Assembly (NCBI GenBank): GCA_948567375.1
Contig: OX419758.1
Coordinates: forward strand, 32,431,001-32,495,000
From: Lunularia cruciata
Taxonomy: Eukaryota; Streptophyta; Marchantiopsida; Lunulariales; Lunulariaceae
DNA: 64,000 nt
Direction: 5' to 3'
In this document: piece by piece, positions 1 through 12,041 of the stretch
Layout of the letters: each line of letters begins with the position of its first letter
Numbering within the stretch: the stretch's first letter is position 1
Position numbers and translations under genes: made by a program
The notes under the pieces: model-generated
The model's input: only the letters and a program-made list of their open reading frames with translations
Database searches by the model: none
Told to the model about the DNA's origin: nothing

Positions 1-55
1 TGATCTTTATGGTAGAGGTCTTCCAATGGGATCTTTGGTAAGTGGGCGGAGGACC

Positions 56-2480
56 CTACCAGTGCTCGGTGTTCCTACAGCAGCTGCTGGTCGGTGAAGC
101 CCTAGAACCCGAGAGCATTTTACACACAAATGCATGCGGTTGATAGAATGTGGTGAGAATGATTGGGGATATAGCTAATGCCCCTCTCCGTTGCAAGGCC
201 TCATGTTGCCTCCTTGAGGAGACTGATGATGAAATGGTGATGAAAGCACCCAAAAATCTCAATCGCCAAGGGAACAAAGAGGCAATGGTCGCTATTGATC
301 CTACTTGCATGCCTGCCCATACCAATGACTCTACACCTAGGGGTTTGCCACCACTACGTCATGCAAGTTGCGACGACCATCCATGAAAGTAACAATATCC
401 ACTTGCACTTGACAGATAGGTGGTCTTGTAAGATCTAACCATTGCTCAATCTGGATGTGTGATTGTGTAGCTTGTAAAATCTGAGCCACTATATCTAAAA
501 TTGCATCATAGATTGTGATGTGCTCTCCACCTATTGCACACTATAAGAAGTGCATGCTTTGGATGTCATATGAGGAACCACATGCACATTGATTTGGAAG
601 CCCTATGAGAACTAGATGTAGGAGACCTCGCCTCAATTTTAGAGTTATGGTAAACTCCTTCAAAGTAAAGCAAAAGTTGTCAATAAAAGGAGAAGCCTAG
701 AGCCAAGCTTCAAAGCCTTTCCCAATTCAAGAGAGAATCCTAGCTCGATCAAATAGAGGCACATCAAGGAGGATGCTAGTAAATGTGTGAGTGTCCATAT
801 GCTCACTAAGATCTGCTTGGAGCTTCCTAGAGTCTAGGGAAACAAAGTCAATAAAGTCGGGACATGACATGCATGCAAAGCCTAGCAATAAGTCATGAGC
901 CAAACAAATATATGTTGGGAAAGCATAGGTGCATGAATCCACTATTGTGATAGTGCACGAAAAAAAGGATGGCCCTCATGTAAGAAACTAATTGCTAAAC
1001 AAGGGACCACTAAAGCCCATGCTCTGATATATGCTATTGGTGTTATGGCCTCTTGTGCTATGAGGCCACATCCACCCTGATTATGGGTAGAGCTATCTAA
1101 TGCTCACACTAATCATTTAATAGCTATGGGGGCATGCATGACCCTAATAGAGTGGAGAAATCATGGTATAGAGTACTATCAAATATCCACAAATGTAGCA
1201 ATAATGCCTTTGTAGGTGCAAAAGTCAGTGCCAAACATGATACCCTAGGGAGGTAATATCAAGTAAGAATGGAATAGACCACTTGGGTATTCCCCACTCA
1301 AGGAAGGAAGCAAGCATGGGTTGTTGCCTATACCAAGGTGTTTGAGATGAATGAAGTACAAAATCCTCCTATCCCAAAAGAGAGCTCAAAACTCTCAAAC
1401 CACTTATAGGGAACTAGAATCCTAGGGGAAGTTAGTGGGAGTGAGGACCATGCATGTGCTCCAGCCCTTGCATTGATGACTATGGATTCATAAACCAAAG
1501 GCTCCCAAGGTGAATGTGAAAGTAGACATTACTTTAACTACATCCTTCAAAGGGCATATAAAATGAGTGTCATCTAATATAGATGGGGAAAAAGCAAGAT
1601 AGAAAAGTTGTTGCCATTTGTTGTAGAGCAATATAATGTGTTATGGCAAAGAAGTTTCACCCCCTACCATGTGCACTAAGCTGATGTCAAAGTGCAAACT
1701 CTCTTATAGCAATATGATGGCTGTCAAGGTGTCTTGATATAACAAAAAGTATGGAAAAACAAGATCAAAGAGGGGATTTGATCACCAATTAAGCAAAGAG
1801 CATAAAACAATGCTTGATGAGAGATGGTATTTTTAGGCATTGGAGATATCAACTTGGACCACCATCCAATCTAGATGAATGTCCAAGGATACTCAAATGT
1901 ATACAATAATCATCTTTCATCTCCCTAGCCACAACAAACTAATGGGGAGATAAGAAGGAAGAAAAAAATTATTATATCTATAAACAAAAAATGAAAATGC
2001 AAAAAAACATCTCAAATGGCAATGGAGTGCACACCAAAGGTCTCCTTTGAAAGAGCTAGGATATGAGAAGCTCCAAGTAGAAAAGCTACTCCAAGGAGCA
2101 CATGACAAAAGGTAATGCACTAACAAAAAGCAAAGAGAAGAGGGAAATAAAACCCAAATTTGGAGCATTTGGAGAAAGGCAATCTACAAGTGCTAAAAAA
2201 ATAGCCCTAATAGCCCACCTATTAAGAAATATAGAGAATGGAGTAGAGCATGGAAAAAGTAGGACTTTGTCAACTGTGACTCCTCATCTAGTTGATAACC
2301 ATGGAGGAATGAAGGAAGGTACTCAATGGCTGATGGATGCAGGGTCTATAAATCTAATAAAGTATCAAAAGAGAAGAGAACTAGGAAGAAGAGTGAGAGT
2401 GCTTGGATTGCCCATCTGTACTCTCCTACTTCCTAACATCAAGGAGCAATGAAGGCAATAATGCTTTGGAGATAGAGCAT
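56..2480 (-). pseudogene. Family N reverse-transcriptase relic, copy a
   Basis: Decayed minus-strand copy of a non-LTR-type reverse transcriptase that recurs at 53.2-54.7 kb (copy b) and 60.2-62.85 kb (copy c). The shared C-terminal motif DVPLFDRARILS is read at about 727-765; copy b has DVPLLDRARILSCGRKDTKAW. A remnant of the catalytic motif, DDTHF, is encoded near 1560-1590, and the start of the palm (Asp-Trp ... Val-Asp region) near 1840-1880. The upstream flank at 2080-2480 aligns with 54300-54680. No frame stays open for more than about 90 codons, so it is dead. It has no visible LTRs. Its edges are set by similarity to copy b, and the upstream limit could lie beyond 2480. The family is recognised from its RT motifs; the exact clade is not determined. 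Confidence 0.6.
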
Positions 2481-5339
2481 AGGATTGTGGAGACTCTGCA
2501 CTTTGCTTGGCTATGGCCTAACTCCTAATGGTGTGCTCCTCTTGGAGGGCTACCCAACTACCTCTCAAGAACCTATGAATCCTAAGAGTAGTCTCTTGAT
2601 GTCCCAAAGCACCTCTATAGGCTAGAAAGAGTAATGTCTATTAGGGGAAAAATGCCACTAAAGTCAAAGTGGAGACATCTCTCTTGTGGTCATCAACCAA
2701 GATAGCATAGAGTAGAAGGGAGAGTGTGTAGTCAACAAGAGGACATAAAGGAATCTTTGGTAGTGGAACCTAGTTAGAATGCTTGGATAGGGTCCAAAGA
2801 ATGTACCCAAGAGTAAGAGTCAAGGGAGCCTATAGAGAGACTACTTGAGTATAGATGTGGTCTAGGTGGAAGGAGGTAGGAATAAAGATGACATCCACAA
2901 TATAAGCAAACAACAAGATCTCTTTTTGGGTTGTGCTAGGCCAAATCCCTATCCATAGACAATCTAAATTGGATTAGGTAGGATGTTGGTGGTGTAGGAT
3001 ATAAGGATGTGCCAATGGAAGAAAGGTAGTTGGAAATAGAAGATTTTAGTGTGTTGACAATAGGCTTGATCCCATTTGGATCATAACTTTAATTTGGCAC
3101 CTTAGACCAACATGCTTGTAGGAGCTTACTCTAGAGAAATGCAACACGCAAAGAAAATCACACTTGAGATGGCAAGACCAATCAAGCATTACAAAGGGAA
3201 GGGGCTAGAATTTTAGAGTTATGTAAGTCAATGTTAAATTTTTTATACAATACTTAAGCATTTAAAGAATATTAACTAGTACGATTACATGAGATTGCAT
3301 TGGGCAAAGCTTTTTGTAGAGTATTGGGCATGCAATATGTAAACTAGCTTCCAAAATAAGAAAATGAAGTAAGAAAGTGAATTGATATCCTTTATTGTCT
3401 AATATAGTAGTATGCTTTTGCCCAATCCTTTACAAACATATGTCAAACCCTATATCTATAGCTTTCTATAGCTCAAAAGCTAAAGAAATAGAGAAATGAT
3501 CTCAATGCATATTTATATACTTGGATATCTTAGTTGCTACCGCTCTATTCATAACCATCCATTGTGCACAATAAGGTTTGAACCAAAAATCTTTGGTTCT
3601 TAGATTGGTGCCCTAGCAAATTGGCCAATCTTCAATATTGTTATATGAATGGTTGATTGATACCTATACACATGTAGCTTTGGCTAGGAGATATAGTTTG
3701 ATCCTATCCTTGGTGATCTTGGTAACTTAGGAGTAGATAGATAGTCATGTTATGTCAAATGCCAAAATAATTTAGGGTAGAGTTAGTCCGGTGTTGATTT
3801 ATGAGATGGAGGTTTTCATTTAGACTTCTCATGATTAGGCACACCCTTCCATTCTTTGCTTCTTGTTTGTGCACCGTGTTTGTGTGAGGTGCTTTGACTT
3901 TAGAGCATTGATGCATTGGTATGCTTAATAGTGAGGTTGGAGTGATGATCAATTAGACTACCTATGTTTCTTTCCAATGAGGCAAAAAGTGATGACTTGC
4001 AAACCATTAGAATGCATGTTGTGATGGTAGGTTACAACTTACCCTTTCCTCTAGTGTATTTGTTGCAATTAGAGCTACATTAGTAAGTGGTGTTTAGTTG
4101 GTGGCGGCACTTGGTGGTGATCCTTGGTTTGGCTACCTGTGGTGGTTATGGTTGTGGTTTTGAGTTACATTGTCATGATGGAGTTCTTTGGGGATTCTAG
4201 AGGAGATATCACCATAGTACATAAGGGGTTTATAAGAAATGGCACTCAATATCAACTTATATCTTAGGTCCCAACGAAAGAAGAGATTGACTCTGATTTG
4301 GAGTTTGATATAAGAGCTAATTTGATTAAGATTACACCTAAGGTGTATGTATTGTTGTTGCGGGATATAGACAAGATTTATAGGGCATCCAAAAGCCCTA
4401 AGTGCTACTCTGGTACAATAGGTACATTGGGTTGGATGACTTCATCCATGAGTTTGATAGTTGGTGTGATCTACAATAGATGCGGACCTTGAATTTGTTC
4501 ACACCTTTCATGGCATGGAAGGGGTTGTTCTAACACTCAGGAGGTCCGTGAATGGGTGACTATCATGGGTTTAGGAGCTCACGTGGAGGAGATCTAGCTA
4601 TCAAGATAGTATTGGTCTCCGAACTACATCTCCATCACTTCAAGCTTGATTGCTAGGAGTAGATCAATAATATCCATGATTTTCAGCTCTAGTAGCATTG
4701 TTGTATTCAATGGAGGTGCACTGGCTGGAGATAGTGCTACTACAAGTGTAGGTATTGTTGTATGAGGTGGTGAAATATTCTGGTTTATCCCCATGGTGGA
4801 GTTCTTCTAGTGTTTGACGCAAAGCTACCAAGGAGTGGGGATTGGCAAGTTGAAGAGCTTGCAATAGTTCCAATAGAAGTCTATGTGAGGCAAATACATG
4901 CATGAGATGGCTAATAAGTTTCACTCAAGGATTTACTAAGGCCCAAGTAGTCTAATTTTGGTATGGGATCATAGATAGGAAGTTGCAACATAGCGTATGT
5001 GATGCTACATTTATATAGGCTACATGATGCTACATTGTTTTTGCAGTGGTCTTTAGTTTGGTTGAGCGCATTGAGATCAACATGGTGGAGGAGAGAGTGT
5101 TGAAATCTAGGTTTGGTAAGGAGACTTCATCCACAACTATTATTTCTTCTAAAGTGTAGTAGAGTGCACCACACTTGGTAGGCTTTTGAGAGCAACGTGC
5201 TCAGATCTTATGGAATGAGTGCATAGTGCAGCTAGATCCTTACCTTCATTTTTAGGTAAGTAGCAGCCAATAAGTGGTGGTGTTTCTGGTTGGACTTGTG
5301 TAGACCTCACCACAAGAAAGTGCACTCAAGGCAATAGAC
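2481..5339. other. Unassigned decayed DNA
   Basis: AT-rich, CG-poor DNA without a recognisable gene. The few open frames (for example 3755-3952 minus and 4298-4492 plus, about 65 codons each) have no family motifs. It lies between RT relic a and the 5' LTR of element A and is probably older transposon-derived sequence. Confidence 0.4.
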
Positions 5340-6056
5340 TTTAACACCCCTTTGTGCATGTATGTGTTATTGTGATATTTAATTTGGTATTATAAGTACT
5401 TGAGAGATGTTATTTACATAGAGATAAAGGATGGTCATACATTAGTTACGATTAGTCATACTAAAGTTAGTCATAGCTAAGATAGAAGGGACCTTACTTT
5501 AGAGGAAGTGGAAAGAATGAGCACCACTATTTTGGATTCTAGTGTATTGACTTGGTATTATTCATAAGTGTTTGGCTTTGAGGAATGATTTGAGAACTCT
5601 TGGACCCACAAGGCTTTTTGCTTTGGATTCTTTTATAGTCTAAGAATAGCCCATGTGAAGGAATCTTTGGCTCAGTGATTGGGTCAAGATAAGACCACAT
5701 TCTTAGGAGAAAATTCCCATGAGTATGAATATTCCTTTAGAGTAAATTCCTTAGACTTAACTTATTCATTATTCCTATGACTTTTAGGCTAGTAACTTGA
5801 GATGCTCTAATAATTAGTATTTTTAGTACTTAATTATTTCACAAGCATATAAACTAAGAGTGAGAAGGTACTCATCATCATTTCATTTTGCAACTATCTC
5901 TCTTATTGAGTTCTCTAGTGAGCAATGGTTTGAGTCTTGGAGTGTTAGCCTTGGAAGAGTAGGATAGAGTTGGGGTTACTTGCCTTCTTATTCTATGGTG
6001 AGCTACTATAATAACCATTGGAGGTTCATATTGAGTGAAAGATAGGCAAACTTACA
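5340..6056 (+). repeat. 5' LTR of element A
   Basis: 717-bp LTR. The start is a mutated form of TGTAACACCC (here TTTAACACCC) followed by TTTGTGCATG; it ends GCAAACTTACA. It aligns throughout with 18513-19206 and, reverse-complemented, with 30312-31019 and 54690-55379. A TATA-like TATAAA sits at 5848-5853 and is kept in the other copies as TATATAAAC or TATACAAA, so it is the likely core promoter. A primer-binding site should follow directly, but the sequence there is too eroded to assign a tRNA. Confidence 0.8.
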
Positions 6057-6139
6057 TTTTTGGTTCCATTGTTATGACCTCTCAAGAAAGCAATCTAATG
6101 TTCCATGTACAATTCTATATTAGACAAAAGGAGGCTATG

Positions 6140-6878
6140 TGTAATACCAAGAGCTAGCCATATGATCTAGATGTGAAATTTGGTTTGGTAACGTCTAGAA
6201 TGATGTTATACATGATGTTCAAATAGATCAAATAGAAGTATCACCAACAAAGTACTTCTACTAATAGGGCAGAAACCAAAATAGACTTGAGAACCTTAGA
6301 ACCAATAGCTAGATATATGATTTAAAGGTGAGAATTGGTTTAGTAACATCTGGAAATATGTTACACATGATGGAATGAACAGATCAGAAAGAAGTATCAC
6401 CAAAAGGGGACTTATACTAATAGATTAGGAACCAAAATATGCTTGAAATCTTTGAAGGCAATTTTGTAAGCCTAAACAGATGAATTAGGCCTAAAAAATA
6501 TGCAAATTCCCCCCTCCCCAACAGAGGGAAAGCTGTCCTTTCCTCCCTCTGGTTTGTCTCATTGAGAGATTTCCAATGGTACCTTACTCACATGATCTTG
6601 AGACTCCTACAGGAAGATTCCCTAAAAAATTCCCTCCAATCAAAGCTTGTTTGACCAACCAGATAGGACCTAGACTGACATGTCACCCATCCAAGTAAGT
6701 AATCCAAGGGTGGAGCTTGCTGACATGTCATCTATTTGTGTGCCTAATCCTATGGTGGAGCTTCCTTGGAGGAGATCCTCTTTGTCTATATAATAAAGAG
6801 AAAGTGCTCCTTTGGTGCACTGAATGTTTGAGTGTGTAATCTGTGTTTTTTCTCTTCTCTTGTCCTTGGAGTATTACA
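6140..6878 (+). repeat. Solo LTR, family D, with target duplication
   Basis: 739-bp unit beginning TGTAATAC and ending GTATTACA, a perfect 8-bp inverted terminal match. It is flanked on both sides by CTATG (6135-6139 and 6879-6883), a perfect 5-bp target duplication. A TATA box TATATAATAA lies at 6787-6796. A second copy is at 32022-32616. A segment of about 140 bp is duplicated in tandem in this copy (about 6145-6290 and 6291-6440) but not in the other, which explains the length difference. It inserted between the 5' LTR and gag of element A. Confidence 0.85.
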
Positions 6879-6883
6879 CTATG

Positions 6884-7719
6884 AGAGCTAAATTTGAGAG
6901 ATTATTAAGGAAGGAGAGAGCTTAACTTATGTTACATAACCAAGATCCATTTTTGTACCTTATATTTAATTATGATGTCTTTGAGGTGATATTGTACATA
7001 TTGTACACATGAGAGGATTTGGAGAGATTGTGGGAGATGGATTTCAAAACTGGATTGAAGATTATGATCAGTTTGGGTAAAACTTTGAGTTTATGATACA
7101 GACTTGGAATCTCTACATTGAAAGCTTGGGTTATCCTTTAGTTAACACATTGAAATTATTTTGAGAGCTAATACATGCACTAAGCTAGAATTTATAGAAG
7201 TTGATAGGGTAACTTGCTCCCAAAACTGCATGCTCTCTAGAAATTTGTATAGAATTTTCCATTTCTACATCTTAATTAAATTGCCATGAAACTTATCAAG
7301 AAAATTAAGCAGTAGATAGGCTAAAATTTGGCATACAAATCAGAGAGATGTCTTTTATGTAGAGAAAGTTATAAATTTTTGAAGTGAAAAGGATGGTTTT
7401 CAAACCAAATCTAGAAAATGTGTGCTAAATAGAAAGATGCTTAGGCCAAATGGCTCAATGAAAAAATATGAATGCTATGGGGTTTTGATTAAATGTGAAA
7501 AATTTCAAAGTACTATGACATACTAATTGCAATAATTTAGTGACATTGTGAGGAGAAGTCAATTTTGGAGAGTTGAGATCTTATGCACGAGGAGTGTGAG
7601 AACAACCAAAAACATATTTGAGACTTTAGATTCATCTTGGGAACATGGAGGGTCACCAAGACTGGAAGATGAGGCTGTTCAAGGTTCCCTAAGGGTTTGA
7701 GTTGATTGTAGGGGTTGAT
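6884..7719 (+). other. Element A leader region
   Basis: Sequence between the family D solo LTR and the first recognisable gag codons. It is AT-rich with many stops and no motif I can name. By position it is the untranslated leader of element A. Confidence 0.4.
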
Positions 7720-8628
7720 TTGAGGAAAAGAGAGTTTACAATAGAATTTGAAGAGAGCATTGAGAGGATCAAAAAACATACACTCCTTGGAGGAAAGAGA
7801 GATTTTAAGTAGTTTTTATATGGAGAGAAGGGACATATAGAAAATTCATGTCTATTGAACTTTGAAAGCAAGAGATTAAGGGAACGGAGAGGCTTACTTG
7901 ACTTGGGACTGCATGTGGGACCTTCTTCATTGAGATTGGGAGGGAGGAGATCTAAGACCAAGGAGTTGTGTGAGGTTTGTGGAGTAGAAGGACTTCCAAA
8001 AAGACATAAGTGTAGTAGAGTAAAAACACTTTTGGAGACTTTGGTGAAAGATCTAGGAGAGAGTTTCAGTACAACTGCAGAGACACTACCACCTTCATCA
8101 ACTAGTTCTCAAGATTAGTGATGGAGATATCTTTCAACTTATGGATAAATTATCCATGACGGTTTGATTAATATGCACTCTAGGATTTGATCTTGCTATA
8201 GAAATCTTGGAGCAACCTGAATCTTTTATGTTTCCTAGAGTAGATTACTCTCAAATGGTGTTAGTCATGTATATAATGTATTAGTTGTAGAGTGAGAGAA
8301 AATAGAAATAAAATTTGATAGGAAAGAGAAAGATAGTGAATGGCTAAGATGTGGAAACTTTTGGTTTTCTTTGGCAAGGACAGAGAAGATGTGGAGGTCT
8401 TTATGAGAGACTTAAAGAGAGCCTGCATAGGAAACAATGAGAGGAAGAAGAATGAGTGAGCCCTATTATTACTGGATTTCTTTGAGGATGTAGCACTTAC
8501 ATGGTGTGAGACAAAATACCAAGAGAGAGACAAAAGATGGGCAAGAAAAGTCTTGGGAGAGTTTGACTATAACACTCATTGAGAAATTTCTTCTAGATGA
8601 GAGTTATGAGAGATTGATGAGTGAAGTT
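7720..8628 (+). pseudogene. Element A gag, 5' part
   Basis: Decayed structural (gag) gene of element A. An open stretch at 7855-8118 encodes LRERRGLLDLGLHVG and a cysteine motif CEVCGVEGLPKRHKC (CX2CX8HXC), matched in element A2 at 59945-60166 minus. Further on, about 8340-8628 encodes the core gag domain with motifs RACIGNNERKKNE and DFFEDVALTW, matched in A2 at 59201-59640. The reading stops at 8628, where element B is inserted, and resumes at 15321 with the next gag residues. Several stops and frame changes show that it is not functional. Confidence 0.7.
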
Positions 8629-11600
8629 TGTGACAACCTAGCAAGTATCACTTTTGTTGTAATTAGTAAATAATCATTCATTCCAATAGAGATATGAGTC
8701 AAAAATATTCAAATACAAAGTAAAATATCACAAATCAGTTCTTGATTGTTTCTTTAGTCTCTTAGGTAGAAACTACGCCCAAAAGACAGTAGCAAGGCCT
8801 TAATTTGTAGTCTTGTCACAAATCACAACATCCATAATCACAATTCTTCAAATTCTTTCCAAATCAATCTTGATTGTGATGATTCAATTTTCCCAAAGAA
8901 GGCTACTTCACCATGAAATTACTTTGCCTTAGAATTGCATTCCACCCCTCCATTAAAGGCACAACTTCCTCAATCAAAGTTGCTTTGCGTCAATCTAGCA
9001 TTATGATCACAAATGTAGAATACTATCAACATAAAAATTCTTCAAAGATTTGTCAAGGCATTGTCTCAATTGCTATCCACTCAAGATCAAACATACAAAT
9101 GGAATCAAAGCTACAAAATCCAACATCTAACACACTCAAATTGCAATTCAAACTTCTCCAAACACCCACAAATACACACAAGATTGATACTCAAAATTAA
9201 GCTAAAATGACAAGCATTGAGTTACAATACTTTGCTTTACTCAACTTCAAAGATATGAATACTTGATAACATAACACTGCAAATGCCTCCTTTAAATAGG
9301 CAGAGCACTCCAATCTGACCTATTAGTGCTCCTAAAGTTATTATCTAACCAAATACACTTGATGTAACTACAATCATCTCTTGCACTTCAGGTTCATCTA
9401 CAACTTCCTCTTCTATCACTTCTTTAGTCTAGACATGACTGAATGAATTACTATACCCTCTACCTTCTCCTGCTATACTCTACATTTTCAGTGAACTTGA
9501 GTAACTCATCCAAAGACACCTGCACTCCTACCTTTGTTACTTTGCATTGAGGTTCTAGCTTCACATTACTCCAAAGCTCATCTAATTCTGATCTAACTAA
9601 ATCTAATTTGAGACTTACATTGTCTCCAACTTCTAACATCTTCCTATCTACACTCTCTCTTAAGAGAATCAACAATTTATTCATGTCAACATTCTTCACT
9701 TTCCTTTTCCTTGTCTCCTACACTAACAACTTCAACTTGTGCAATCTTGCTTCTTCTAACTTTACTTCATCTTCAATACTCAACATCACCTTCACTCTCT
9801 TGAAAATCTCTCCTATTGACTCCTATGTCTTCCTTGGAACCATCTTCTCCCAATTCCGCTCTACCTCTAACTCCCTTTGATACATCTTCAACTCATCCTC
9901 AAATTTGGCTTTCATCACTTCTTTCTCCTCCATGTATTGCATAAGTTGAGTCTCCACACTTTTGATCAGTCTTTGCAACCTCTCTTCTTTAACTTCTTTA
10001 ACTCTGAGATTTCTTCACTCAAGTACTTCACTTCTTCCCGCTCATCCTTCACTTTAGGATGATCTCACTTTAGGTCTTCCTTCTTCTTCTTCAACTACAA
10101 TTACAAGGGATAGACAATCTTTGCTAGATATTCTACTCCATTGTATCCTTTTTCATATTTTTTTGTTCTTTGGCTTTGTTAGGTGCTTCTTCAGCTGGTG
10201 TTGTACCCCAAAGTCTTGATCTTTGTATCTTCAAAGTCATCTTTTCCAAGCTTTCTTCTTCTTCCTTGGCTTTACTTGGTCCTACAATTACGACTTGCAA
10301 ACTTCTCTTCAATCTCACCCTTCTTGGAAACACAAAGACATGCTCCTCTTCTCTTTCCTCCAAAATGTCCACTTTGGCTAACTCCACATATTGGTTGTCT
10401 CCTCCTTCCATGCGTGCAATCTATGCATGTAGTTCTTGATCATCTTCTTCAAACCCTTCTTCCATTGATTGCTAGACTTTGGGCTCTCCATCACTCTCCC
10501 TACTAGACTCCTTATTATGCAGAATGAGCTCTTCTTCTTCTCTTGAGTCTTCATACTTAGATTTGGCTTCTCTTTTCAATTCTTCACCCAATGATAGGTT
10601 TAACAATGCCATCTCTTGCTTTGGGTTCAACCTCCTTGTCTTTTGTGGCTGAATTGGCAATATTTCTTCTTTGGGTCTACCCCATTTCCTTGATGTTGGA
10701 ATACTCACCGATACTATCTTCTCCTACTCCATCTTGGCAAAGTATTCATTGCGTTCACAAACTCACCTTATGTAATATTGTTTGTCTGCATCTTGATATA
10801 GATTGGGGTAAAAGTGAGATACCATCTTTTCTTTCTCCTCCAAGCTAAGTAGTTCAATCAAAAATAGAAATTGGCTGCAAAGGGTACAAAGTAATAGGGT
10901 GGCATGTTCATTCTCTAACTCTTGATCATCTGCCCTACTCTCTAGTCAAAGCGCTTTGCCAATTCACCACTTCTCTTGCAAACATCTGGTGAAAGAATAC
11001 AGCTTGTTGCTTTGTAACATAGGTGGTTTGCTATGGCTTAAACATGGACATCAGAGCTCCAACAAAACCCCTTCTTATCAGGTCTTTATAACTATCCACC
11101 TTGTATGTATTCTTAGTGCAAGGAGCAATGAAAGAATTCCTCACTTCTATAGTCTCCTCCAAAGGATCACACTTTTGATAGAAGGTGACTCCTCTTACTC
11201 TCTTGCTTCTCTCTCCAAGACCAATCTCCAATCCAACCCAATCTATTGAGCCAGATTTCTCTTTTCCCTTTTATCTTGGGACCGTCTTCACAATTATTAG
11301 CAACAATTTTGGCCATGAAGCCTAGAAAACTTAAGTAACAATTCCATGCCAAAAATGTGATCCAAAGTCTACTCAAGACTTTGATCCTTACCACTACATC
11401 TAATCTCCAAATGGCAAGACTCCTCATTGAGAATGAAGAACTCTGCTTGCTACCCTTTGTTGTCATCATGTGTTTTCTAACTCTTGGTCTTTGAAAAATC
11501 ATACCATCTCCAAATCTTGAGATTCTAACTCCTTCAAGACAACTAATTAGAGGCATAGGATATCATTGTGACATTTCAGAACTTCCTTGACAAAATCTTA

Positions 11601-11990
11601 ATCTTATAGTATATTTTTGCACTATCATTCTTTAGCTTATCTTCAGATGACACTCGTATATTCTACATGTCTGGTTTTTGCCACTCTCAATGTCATCTTG
11701 ATCCTACAATAGCCATTTTTGTACCCATAATTTCTTGATTTATTAGGCCCAAGAAGATTTGTTATAGATTCTTCAGATTGGGTTGAGCATCCCAATGCAA
11801 AGTAACCTTAGTTTGGGTCTACTATTTTGTAAGCTTGACCCAAGTCTTTCTAACTCTAACACAAAGTTGACTTCTTTGGGTCTACTCCAAACACACAATT
11901 CTCCTCTTTTCTTCTTCATTAGGCTAAAATTTGGCTTCAACAATACAATTCTTCTTTAAAAATAGTCAAAAAAAAAATGTGGGTACCACA
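8629..11990 (-). repeat. 3' LTR of element B (3.36 kb)
   Basis: Unusually long LTR. Its inner edge at 11990 is fixed by TGTGGTACCC next to a polypurine tract, and its outer edge at 8629 by TTGTCACA plus target duplication. It matches the solo LTR at 35956-39673 over its whole length, and its first 650 bp match the 5' LTR remnant at 14674-15320. A TATA-like TATTTAAA followed by GGAGG lies at 9291-9298 (minus), about 660 bp before the LTR end, at the same distance as in the solo copy. Everything upstream of that box is therefore U3, about 2.7 kb, and contains the reading frame described separately. Confidence 0.85.
9460..11556 (-). pseudogene. U3-encoded reading frame in LTR of element B
   Basis: Decayed protein-coding region inside the LTR, in the sense orientation of the element. 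Open pieces lie at 11167-11556, 11031-11231, 10472-10708, 10133-10411 and 9460-9699. Corresponding pieces occur in the solo LTR at 36193-38802, for example VVRIKVLSRLWITF here against VVSRIKVLSRLCITF there, and KVGVQVSLDELLK against EVGVQVSFGELLE. The deduced product has an N-terminal domain of unknown type, a Lys/Arg/Glu-rich middle, and a C-terminal part rich in heptad-like Leu/Glu/Lys that suggests a coiled coil. I see no membrane segment and no RT, integrase or protease motif. I do not recognise the family. A gag-like or captured host protein are both possible. Confidence 0.6.
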
Positions 11991-12007
11991 TACTCCCTCC
12001 CTCAAAT
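11991..12007 (-). promoter_or_regulatory. Polypurine tract of element B
   Basis: Read on the minus strand this is TTTGAGGGAGGGAGTA followed directly by the LTR start TGTGG. Such a purine run next to the 3' LTR primes plus-strand DNA synthesis in LTR retrotransposons, and here it proves where the long LTR begins. Confidence 0.8.
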
Positions 12008-12041
12008 ATGAGCATCCCCATGAACATCAACTATCTCTTCT

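Noticed and set aside
10170-10848. Plus-strand frames of 85-107 codons within the element B LTR
   Set aside because: They are antisense to the U3 frame that is conserved in the solo LTR; the plus-strand reading shows no such match.
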